Part shown: positions 53,493 through 62,300 of the stretch, one piece after another
Numbering within the stretch: position 1 is the first letter of the stretch
How the letters are laid out: the number at the start of each line of letters is the position of its first letter
NCBI RefSeq assembly: GCF_030694375.1
Contig: NZ_JAUXYL010000022.1
Location: forward strand, 1 to 64,000
DNA: 64,000 bases
Origin: Algoriphagus sp.
GTDB taxonomy: Bacteria; Bacteroidota; Bacteroidia; Cytophagales; Cyclobacteriaceae
Direction: 5' to 3'
Position numbers and translations under genes: made by a program
Notes under the pieces: generated by a model
Database searches by the model: none
What the model was told of the DNA's origin: nothing
The model's input: the letters and a program-made list of their open reading frames with translations, nothing else

Positions 53493-55625
53493 TTAAGAGA
53501 AGATTTGATAAGTGATCAATGCCATGACATAAGCCAATATAGTCATGTAAGCTGTCTGAATTAACGGCCATTTCCAGCTTTTCGTTTCTCTTTTCACGAT
53601 CGCCAAGGTGCTCATGCACTGCATGGCAAAGACATAAAACACCATTAAAGAGAAGGAAGATGCTCTGTTGAAAGTCTTCTCTCCGGTATTGGAATTGATC
53701 TGCTGATCTAACTTTTCGCGGATAGTCAAGTCATTTTCCAAATCCCCACCGATGCTGTAGATTGTTGCCATAGTGGCTATAAATACCTCTCTGGCTGCAA
53801 ATGAAGTAATCAGGGCAATTCCGATTTTCCAATCATATCCTAAAGGTTTGATTACCGGTTCAATCGCTCTGCCCATGATGCCGATGAAGGAATTTTCCAA
53901 TAATTGGGCAGTAGTTTCGGCTTCAATTTCTGTGATTTGAGTTTCGTCGGTCACGGATTCAAGTCTTGCCTGTCCTTCCATTCGGATTTGATCCATTCTG
54001 GACGGAGGACCGTAAGAGGCCAAAACCCACAGGATAATTGAAATTGCCAGAATAACTTTTCCTGCTTCGAATACGAAGGTTTTTGATTTCTCAAACATCG
54101 TGATGCCCACATCACTCCATCTTGGGATTCGATAGGGGGGTAGTTCGGACAAAAGAAAACTCTTTTCAGTAGTTTTTAAAATGAATTTCAGAAGTAGGGC
54201 TGTGCCCAAAACCCCAAAAATCCCAAGGAGATAGAGGCTTAGTAAAGCCAAAGCTTGAAGGTTGATGAATCCTAAGACTACTTCATCCGGCACAGTCAGG
54301 CCAATCAAAATAATGTAAACCGGCAATCGGGCAGAGCAGCTCATCAGTGGAGTAACCAATATGGTGATCATCTTCTCTTTCCAATTGGAAATATTTCGGG
54401 CTGCCATCACACCGGGGATTGCACAGGCAACACCTGATACGAGAGGAACAATACTTTTGCCATGAAGTCCAAAAGGGCGCATCCAGCGATCCATCAAGAA
54501 AACAACTCTGGACATGTATCCTGTATCTTCTAAAATTGCCAAAAAGCCAAATAGAATTGCAATCTGCGGGATGAATATAACCACACCCCCAATTCCCGGG
54601 ATAAGCCCTTCGGCCAAAAGGCGGGTAAGAGGGCCATCCGGAAGCATGGTTCCAATACTTGCGCTGATATTTGCGAAAAGCCCGTCAATGAGATCCATTG
54701 GATAGGCAGCCCAAGAAAAGATCGTCTGAAAAATCAAAAGTAAAATGGCTACAAAAATCACATACCCGAAAACAGGATGAAGGAATACCTGATCCAGATT
54801 GGAGCTTGGCTTAGGTTCTGATTTTTTAAAAAGCGCTTTGGTGACGAGGTCGGTTATTTTTCGATACCTGATCTTGGTTTCTTCCAATTGTGCTTCCTCC
54901 AAATCAAAATTTGAAGTTTGAATGAGATTTTCTAACCAATCACGGTCTGTTGCAGGTATTGCTTTATCTTTTGACCCGAAACGGATCATCTGATAGGCCT
55001 GATAGTGATTTTCAAGTTCAAATTTCTCAAGGACCTGATTCAGCATTTCCGAAGGAATGACCTGCTGTATGTCTATGAAACCGGGTGCTTTGCGGAAGTT
55101 CCGTTGACTGATCAGGTTTTTAACCTCTTCGAGTCCTTTTTGATTTCGGGCATCTGTGGAAAGGATAGGAACTCCAATAGACTTGAACAGCTCGAAAGTT
55201 TTGATTTCAATATTTCTCTTTTCAGCCAAATCAGCCATGTTGAGTATCAAAGCCAAATTGACTCCGAGATCTATTAACTGGGTTGCAAGAAATAGGCCTC
55301 TTGAAAGCTGGGAAGAATCAATAACCATCAATACGTAATCGGGCTTTGCTTCAAGCTTAGTCTGATTCAGTACCCGATGTGCGATGATTTCATCTTCGGA
55401 ATTTGGAAATAGGCTGTAAGTGCCCGGCAAATCCAGAATTTCAAAAGTTTCTCCATTGATCTGAACAGAGCCGCTTTTTTTGTCAACAGTTACCCCTGGA
55501 TAATTTCCGATTTTCTGGTTCAGACCTGTCAGGTAATTGAAAATGGTCGATTTACCAACATTCGGATTCCCCACCAAGGCTATCCTAGTCGTCAATGTTT
55601 TTTTGGAAAGGGTTGCTTCGGACAT
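53493..55625 (-). CDS. feoB: Ferrous iron transporter FeoB
   Basis: 710 residues. The N-terminal G domain shows G1 GNPNVGKSTIFNYL, G3 DLPGTYSL and G4 LNMADLAEK. The membrane part carries the Gate motifs around GFLAILEDTGYMSRVVFLMD and PLMSCSARLPVYIIL with the key Cys. It imports Fe2+ under low oxygen or reducing conditions. It lies 4 bases after feoA and 1 base before the FeoB-associated peptide, forming a compact feo operon. Confidence 0.97.
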   Translation of the reverse strand: MSEATLSKKTLTTRIALVGNPNVGKSTIFNYLTGLNQKIGNYPGVTVDKKSGSVQINGETFEILDLPGTYSLFPNSEDEIIAHRVLNQTKLEAKPDYVLMVIDSSQLSRGLFLATQLIDLGVNLALILNMADLAEKRNIEIKTFELFKSIGVPILSTDARNQKGLEEVKNLISQRNFRKAPGFIDIQQVIPSEMLNQVLEKFELENHYQAYQMIRFGSKDKAIPATDRDWLENLIQTSNFDLEEAQLEETKIRYRKITDLVTKALFKKSEPKPSSNLDQVFLHPVFGYVIFVAILLLIFQTIFSWAAYPMDLIDGLFANISASIGTMLPDGPLTRLLAEGLIPGIGGVVIFIPQIAILFGFLAILEDTGYMSRVVFLMDRWMRPFGLHGKSIVPLVSGVACAIPGVMAARNISNWKEKMITILVTPLMSCSARLPVYIILIGLTVPDEVVLGFINLQALALLSLYLLGIFGVLGTALLLKFILKTTEKSFLLSELPPYRIPRWSDVGITMFEKSKTFVFEAGKVILAISIILWVLASYGPPSRMDQIRMEGQARLESVTDETQITEIEAETTAQLLENSFIGIMGRAIEPVIKPLGYDWKIGIALITSFAAREVFIATMATIYSIGGDLENDLTIREKLDQQINSNTGEKTFNRASSFSLMVFYVFAMQCMSTLAIVKRETKSWKWPLIQTAYMTILAYVMALITYQIFS

Positions 55626-55629
55626 GAAT

Positions 55630-55851
55630 TCAAATCAGTTCAACGCGGATCAGGGCAGCTTCGGATTTCCGGAGTGCCAAAAGAGTTTCTTCCATTAAGA
55701 ATGCCATTGGTCCGCCTGACGGGGCCTGATATCGGAGACTTATTTGTCTTCCAGGAAGAAATCCCAATTCCAATAGATTGATTTTTAAAGGAGAGGATAG
55801 TATTTCTACTATTTTTCCTGATTTGTTTAAGGGAAGGCTGTCAGCTGTCAT
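55630..55851 (-). CDS. feoA: Ferrous iron transport protein FeoA
   Basis: 73 residues from the ATG at 55851. A TTG at 55875 is possible in frame. It has the SH3-like FeoA pattern (KINLLELGFLPGRQISL and GGPMAFLMEETLLALRKSEA). It interacts with FeoB. A TAnnTTTG element and a 14-bp palindrome lie directly upstream. First gene of the feo operon. Confidence 0.93.
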   Translation of the reverse strand: MTADSLPLNKSGKIVEILSSPLKINLLELGFLPGRQISLRYQAPSGGPMAFLMEETLLALRKSEAALIRVELI

Positions 55852-55872
55852 GGGTCTAAATTCTCCTTTCGG

Positions 55873-55889
55873 CAAAAATAGTACTATTT
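55873..55889 (-). promoter_or_regulatory. feoA promoter element with 14-bp palindrome
   Basis: On the minus strand TATTTTTG (55880-55873) matches the -7 consensus TAnnTTTG and sits about 22 bases before the feoA start codon. It overlaps AAATAGTACTATTT (55876-55889), a perfect 14-bp palindrome. A repressor bound here would block the promoter, as expected for iron control by a Fur- or DtxR-type protein. The regulator identity is inferred. Confidence 0.55.
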
Positions 55890-55937
55890 GGAATGAATCT
55901 AATGAAAAATAAAGAAGATTTTTATCAGGTTTTCCAC

Positions 55938-56573
55938 CTATTGAACATTTAGAATTTGATCGGTAAGTAAAAATTCCTGAGCGTCATCAAAAACGAGTCG
56001 AATGGTGAATTTGAGCCGAAGTTCTTTTCCGGGATTTTGTAATAATCCGATTTTAAAAGAATCTTCAAAGGTAAGTTTTCGACCTAAACCTGTAAATTCT
56101 GCGATGGGGACCACCCCATTATTGAAAACTCGATTTATCCCAACCAGTGAAGTTATCTTTTCCCCGATAGGGTATTTCGTACCATCGGCCAAAGTAAATT
56201 CTCCTTCGTTGATGATCTCGATCAAGTTTAATTCGTTTTTGCTTGTATCTGGAGCAGGACTGCAAGCAAAGGCAAATCCCGGATTTCTGAGGCCTTCCCA
56301 CCCAACTTTAGCTTGAGAAGTGAATTTGATATCCTTGATTTCCAAGGATATAAAAATCTGATCAAAGTTTCGGCTTTGAGTCTTGAGAATTTCATTGCCG
56401 GAACCATCTACCGTTCTCGTGGCAAATGATTCAATGACAAACTCCCGAGGTTTGGAAACGGGGCCGCATCCGCAGGAATCGTTGCCGCAGAATAATCCAC
56501 AACTCATCGGCAACAGCGCCATAAAAGAGAATAAACTGAACGTGGTTAAAATTCTTTTTGAATGGCTATTCAT
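55938..56573 (-). CDS. Cys-rich lipoprotein of unknown function
   Basis: 211 residues. The signal peptide ends at a probable lipobox (LLPMSC, Cys25), followed by three more Cys (GLFCGNDSCGCG). The mature part is beta-rich, with no motif I can name. It lies between the TonB-dependent receptor and feoA, 12 bases below the receptor, so it is probably the receptor's partner. A role in metal or cofactor handling is speculative. Confidence 0.7.
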   Translation of the reverse strand: MNSHSKRILTTFSLFSFMALLPMSCGLFCGNDSCGCGPVSKPREFVIESFATRTVDGSGNEILKTQSRNFDQIFISLEIKDIKFTSQAKVGWEGLRNPGFAFACSPAPDTSKNELNLIEIINEGEFTLADGTKYPIGEKITSLVGINRVFNNGVVPIAEFTGLGRKLTFEDSFKIGLLQNPGKELRLKFTIRLVFDDAQEFLLTDQILNVQ

Positions 56574-56585
56574 TAAAATAGAATG

Positions 56586-58997
56586 TTAAAAATTGCCTTT
56601 GATTCCAAACGTTAAATTTCTACCGCTTGCTACAATTCCCGAACTGTAGGGCCTGTATCGTTTATCACCGATGTTTTCGATGCCTGCCATTAGTTTTATT
56701 CCTTTCCATAGCTCCAATCCACCATTAAAATTGAAAATGGTCCAATTGGGAGAATAAGGATTCCCATTGCTATCCTTTGCATAGATGGCGGGCTTGCCTT
56801 TTTCTTCTTCAGGCATGTCTTCGAAAGATCGCTCAGCACTGTACGCAGAGGTCAATTCCAGTGTCAGTCTTTTTGAGCTATACGTTAAACGCGTGAGTCC
56901 AAATGCCGGCGCTGCATGTCTGGAAGGACTTGTAGATTCATCATCCAATTCTTCCGTTCCACGTTGCCAGTTGTATCGGGAAATGAGCAAAAGTTTTTTG
57001 CTGATGGAGACTTCTATACCAGTCTGTATCCCATATACTTTTACAAAGGCTGCATTTTGTAGCGCAAAAATCTGACTGGGCTCACCTTCATAGTCGATTA
57101 CTGAACGCCCGTCTAAGGTTGCCGGACGACGAACCATGGCCCGGTCAAGCAATGTGTAAAACGTGGTTAAATCTACGCTTACCCGATTTTGAAAATGTTT
57201 ATGAAAGTTTACCTCAGCGTTGTAGGCGTATTCCGGTTTTAAATCAGGATTTGGAACCATCACAGTGCCGGGTTCAGAATCAAAGATTTTTCCTGAATCA
57301 TCCACATTGGGAGCTCTGAACCCTGTCGAAAGCAATGGAGCAATAGACATGGAAGGCTCAGGTTTGAAAATCACCCCCACATTTCCGGTGATGGAATGAT
57401 ATCGGTTTTTTGACGATGAAAATGGAAGTGGAAAGAATTCCAGATTGTTGGTGAAATCAGCTGTTAAACTGTTGTAATTGTACCGGAGTGCAGTTTGGAA
57501 TTGAAAAGCTCCAGAAATTTTTGCCTGATAATTACCATAAGCCGCAATTGAAGCCCAATCCGCATTCGGATATCTCGCGGAGGCTGAAGTGGATTGACTA
57601 TTGGTAATATCCGTGACCGAGCCCATTGAGCTGACCTTGTTTAGCACCGATTCAAACCCATAAGTCAGGAAATTGTCCAGGTTTAAATGCTTGAGAAAAT
57701 CTGCATTCAGAGAAAAGGCATTGACTTTTTCTAACCTATTAAACTCTTCAGTTTTTCCAAATCGTCGATCTATCCGACTTTCCTCAAATAACTGATGCGC
57801 AGCTATCAGCTTCACCTGATCAAACCATTTTCTTTCGGCGGTGTGGGTCAGTTTGAGTGTATTCATCATCCAGGTTTGGGGTCCGTAGTCCCAACGCGCA
57901 AAACGGAATGAACCGTCTCTTTTCTCAATTAGCCGGTCATACCTGGGAATATCAGTGGACTTGCTGTAATGAAATCCATAGTCCCACACAGTTCTTTGAC
58001 TGGCTTGAAACCGTATTTTTTGCATCAGGTTAATTTGCCGGTAACCACTCCCAACTTGAATTAATGGGTTTGGATTTAGAATTAAGAGATCCCTACCATC
58101 TTCTGAGGTTTGATAGTCAGTTCGAAGGTAAGATTCAGGTCCATTTTTGTTGCCCATCCTCAGTTCGCCGAAGTCAAAATGGGTAGCACTGCTGAGAAAA
58201 GCCCATTTTCCGGAGCCATACGAAAGATCAGTGTGAAAAGTCTTTTCCGAATATGCCGAAGAAAACCGACCCAAAACATTTCCTGAAATGGTTTTTTCAT
58301 TCAGTTTGGGCGTAAGTGTTTCAAAAGCCATCACACCTCCAATAGCATCAGACCCGTACATCACCGACCCTGGCCCAAATAGGATTTCTGTAGTCTGAAT
58401 GGCAAAGGGATCGAGGGAGATTACATTTTGAAGATTTCCGCTTCGAAAAATCGCTGTATTCATTCTCACTCCGTCTACTGCATAAAGCAGGCGGTTGGCC
58501 GAGAATCCGCGGATCATCGGGCTACCTCCACCCAACTGACTTTTTTGAATAAATACCTCTCCACTGCTTCCGAGCCAATCAGCACTGGTAGACGGAGCGC
58601 GTAATGTTTGCTCTTTCGAATCAAGTTGCCGCACTTTGCCCGGGATATCTTGATTAGATTGTTTCCATCGAGACGTAGCGATGATTGCGATGTCTAAGGT
58701 GATTTGGCTGGGTGTGAGTTCGATTTTAAATTGAAAGGAAGAAAGACTTTCCCAGGACACCGTCTTTGACTCAAACCCCAATAACTGAAGGATGATTGAT
58801 TCCTGGTTTTTGAATAGCCCAATCTCAGCTTTTCCTTGTGAATCAGTGATAATACTTCTGGCCGGATCTTTTGAATAAATCAAAACGCCACTCAATGGTT
58901 GATTGCTTCCGGATTCGATTACCAAGATTTGTTGCGCAACTAAAAAATGGACCCCCAATCCAAAGAATAAACCAATTGCCGAAATGTATTTTTTCAT
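56586..58997 (-). CDS. TonB-dependent outer-membrane receptor
   Basis: 803 residues from the ATG at 58997. A signal peptide ends near HFLVAQQ. An N-terminal carboxypeptidase-regulatory-like domain (PLSGVLIYSKD) leads to a plug domain (GGGSPMIRGFSANRLLYAVD and MYGSDAIGGVMAFET) and a long beta-barrel, ending in an aromatic strand (NLTFGIKGNF). The plug sequence resembles haem/haemoglobin-type or siderophore receptors. The nearby feoAB genes support iron-related cargo. Upstream of the Cys-rich lipoprotein in the same direction. Confidence 0.9.
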   Translation of the reverse strand: MKKYISAIGLFFGLGVHFLVAQQILVIESGSNQPLSGVLIYSKDPARSIITDSQGKAEIGLFKNQESIILQLLGFESKTVSWESLSSFQFKIELTPSQITLDIAIIATSRWKQSNQDIPGKVRQLDSKEQTLRAPSTSADWLGSSGEVFIQKSQLGGGSPMIRGFSANRLLYAVDGVRMNTAIFRSGNLQNVISLDPFAIQTTEILFGPGSVMYGSDAIGGVMAFETLTPKLNEKTISGNVLGRFSSAYSEKTFHTDLSYGSGKWAFLSSATHFDFGELRMGNKNGPESYLRTDYQTSEDGRDLLILNPNPLIQVGSGYRQINLMQKIRFQASQRTVWDYGFHYSKSTDIPRYDRLIEKRDGSFRFARWDYGPQTWMMNTLKLTHTAERKWFDQVKLIAAHQLFEESRIDRRFGKTEEFNRLEKVNAFSLNADFLKHLNLDNFLTYGFESVLNKVSSMGSVTDITNSQSTSASARYPNADWASIAAYGNYQAKISGAFQFQTALRYNYNSLTADFTNNLEFFPLPFSSSKNRYHSITGNVGVIFKPEPSMSIAPLLSTGFRAPNVDDSGKIFDSEPGTVMVPNPDLKPEYAYNAEVNFHKHFQNRVSVDLTTFYTLLDRAMVRRPATLDGRSVIDYEGEPSQIFALQNAAFVKVYGIQTGIEVSISKKLLLISRYNWQRGTEELDDESTSPSRHAAPAFGLTRLTYSSKRLTLELTSAYSAERSFEDMPEEEKGKPAIYAKDSNGNPYSPNWTIFNFNGGLELWKGIKLMAGIENIGDKRYRPYSSGIVASGRNLTFGIKGNF

Positions 58998-59311
58998 AAA
59001 ATCCAATGCATTGCAAAGTTAAAAGAAAGCAAAGAAACCTTAGAGGTGGAAATTGACGAATGGTTTTTCACTTTTTCAAGAGAGTTTTGAATTAATTTGA
59101 TCTTAACCTAAGATATTTGATCTAAGTGTGAATTAATAGTCACTAAATCAGGAAATTAACTTCAGTTTTTCTTTGAGATATCTGTGGATTTTACTTAGCT
59201 TCATCTACTATTTTTCAGTTTTTAATCGGTTTCGTTGAGAAGTTTTTAGTGTAGACCGGGATCAATTTTTAATTGGAAATAGATTTTTCATCAACCTTTT
59301 TTTTTTCGCTC
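58998..59311. other. Divergent intergenic region
   Basis: 314 bases between the TonB receptor (minus) and the giant open frame (plus). No gene is seen. ATTTGATCT occurs twice in direct repeat (59095-59103 and 59115-59123), 20 bases apart, with a short palindromic stretch around CTAAGATATTTGATCTAAG. It may hold a regulator site for either gene. No TAnnTTTG match was found for the plus-strand gene. Confidence 0.4.
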
Positions 59312-62300
59312 ATGGAAAAAGACCAATTAAACTCACTATTGACTGAAGTATTCGGACACCTTCAGCTCACTGATGCCCAAGATGTCAAACTTTGGAATGA
59401 AGGGCTTCCACTTATGGCAAGGAGTCTTTTATTTACCGAAAATCCTCAGGTCAGATCCGATGCATTTAGTTTTGAAAGATCTCAGCTTTTTGCAAAGGAG
59501 CCAATCAAGCCTCAGCAGATGGAAAAGATCCGCGAGGTGATCGAAAAAGCCGAAGTCAAAGAAAAGGAACCTGAGCTAAGACCTTATGTGCGTGAGGTTC
59601 CGGTCCGCTCAACTCAAATCGGCAGAAGTGTTCCCGCCTGGGCTGCCGGTGCAAAAGTGGAAAAAACAATCGGGCCTCTGATTAGAGATGATGGGAGAGT
59701 AGTGGCTATAGATTTTTATAGAGTTGTGAAGCTTTTGGGGATTTATCAACAAAATAGCCCCCTGCCGGTGATCCTGTTTCAAGCTGAATTTCAGGACAGA
59801 AAGTTGAAGCTAGCCACTGCTCCTCCGGTAGAAGTTACCAAAGATTACAAAGTTGTGGCGGGCAGCGTTTGGATTCGGTGTGATATGCTCGCTCAAAATG
59901 CCCCAAACAATCGATATGCAGGTCTGAGGGTGAGATCAGGAATAATCCAACTAAGTCAGAATCCAGTTCTGCAAAATGGAAAACTCGTATTGGGAGCCCA
60001 GACTGGGGTTCAGGTTTCTTTGGCTTTGGATAAGACTGCAAGCGAGTCTTACTCCAAAAAGAAATATGGAAAGGATGCCGTAGCTGTGAAAGTCAAAACT
60101 CCAGAAAACCTTTCATTTTCATTTACAGGTGTTTCCAAAGCCCAAATCTCATCCGTAGGAAGTGGAGGATCCGAACTGTATGGACAGGATTTTTCTTTTC
60201 AGCAAAAAAATGCTGCCCCTACTTATTACTCACAGCTTAGTCGCTTATTGATTCCCATGGCTTCCAACCAGTCGGAGATTAAGCCTATAAGCCTAAAAAG
60301 CTCCCTGATCGAAATTCATGAAAACGCCCCTATAAAATCAACTGCTTGGGCGATTCCTGCCGCAGAACTTGATGTGAATAATCCCTTAGAGGTAGGGGGC
60401 TCCGGGGGCTTTTTATTGGAAGGGAAACCCGGACTCAAATTTACTTGGCAAGGATTGGAGGCGAAAAATCTAAAACTTCAACAGCCCCTCATTTTAATAG
60501 ATCCGGGAAGAATTGGTCTGTCAGATCTAGTGGCTGAGGGAGAGGGTGCATTTCAAGAATTTGAGCATTGGAAAGATGAACAAAATGAGCATGGAACTAG
60601 CTTAAGCATATTTTTGGGAAAGAAAACCTCCCTGATTTACAATTCATTGGCGGAAGGAGTAGAGATGATCGCAGCTACAGTCAATGCTACGCACAATGTG
60701 GATCGTCCTGTTACAGTGAATGGACTTCCTGTTGAGGTAAAGACAAAGGATAGCTTGTTGGTTTTGGCGGGTTCTGAGCATAGAAACCTACTTTACCTTA
60801 TTGATGATAATATATTGTGGGACAATAAATTACCATTCGATAAAGTTCCAAAATTTAAAAGCTTTGCTTTAGCCTTGGAAAATGCACTTTTCACAGTCAC
60901 GCCAGTAAACGGCGCGATGATTTTTGGAGAATGTACAGAAGATTGGAAGCGAATTGTAAAAAGTCATACGTTTCTAGTCTTTGGACTTTTGGGGTATTTG
61001 CCGACCCTTCCAGATCCTTATTTAGCTAAGCTTTCCTATCTGAAAAGGCTGACCGAAAGGGGTGGAAGAAAAGGAATTGAAGGAATTGTAAGCTGGTTGA
61101 TTTGTCAGATTTCGCAAAGCCCTGTATCAAAAAAGCCGGATGATGTAAAAGTCCGTTTTCATTTTGGCCTAGAATCAAATCAGCAGCAAAGTGCCGGAAA
61201 TTCGGATGGCTTGGTGGCTAGGTCCTTTCATGCGGAATCGATCTCATCAGGAAAAGTTATCAGATCTGAGATTCCGAATGTTTCCGAGAAAATAGCCTCT
61301 AAAGCTAAAGTGCAAGACCCTTTGCCGCCTTATGAACAACGGCTTGCTCCTCATATTCAAAAATACCAAAACGAGCTTTTTGCACTACTTGATGTCAGTT
61401 CGAATGCCAATCAAATGGGGGTTAGTTTGGGATCTCCTTTGAATAGACGGGTTACAACCGGAATTGCGGTTGCTAGAACTGAAAACACTGCACACATTGA
61501 ATCCTATGCTAATCAGATGTTTGGCGTAGAAGGTATGGAAGTGGTGGTCCAAGGGTCGGCTGCCAGACTTTTCATGCTTCCACAAGTGGCATGGGAGCCT
61601 GTTTTCAATCTAAGCCCTCCAGGTAATAATGTGAAGGGAGATCCACTTGAAGGAGTGAATTATTATCCAAATGATGGTGGCCCGACTCGAATTGCGAATT
61701 ACCACTCAGGACATGTGCCTTTAGCTCCAAAACCTCTGATAAAGTACACGTTGGAGCGTTATAAAAATAATAAGGATGCAGCAGTAGATGCCCTCTTTAC
61801 ACTTCCATTTGGGTTGAAGGCTTTGGCAGAGCTTTCTCATAATGAGCCCAGGGAATCGGAAGAGCCTGAATTAAAGTTGGTAAATCCAAGTTTCCCTAAT
61901 GAAATGGTTGGGGGAATTCAGATTCGCGCCATTGCAAAAGATTATGGAAAAGAGGCATTAGACGGGGCCGGACCGGATAGTCCAATGTTTAAAGGATTTA
62001 CCGTCCAGTTGGCAAACATTCTTGGGATGAATGGTGTACCGAATGACACGAGTACTTTAGGCAGAAGTGTTACCAAAATCTTCAACAATGAATTTTTTAC
62101 TGAAGAATCCAATCCGGGAGAACTGAAGAAGCGAGGGGTTCCCCTGTCTCAAATTGACTTTTCTGGATATGGGGCCAGTACATTCAGCAATTGGCTGAGT
62201 CCGAGAGCAGCGATAGCAGAGACAAGTCAGGCTAGGTTTGATGTCATGCTGGGGCGGACAGGTCATGAAGTTATTCAGGTAAAGAGTATCCTGTATCCAT

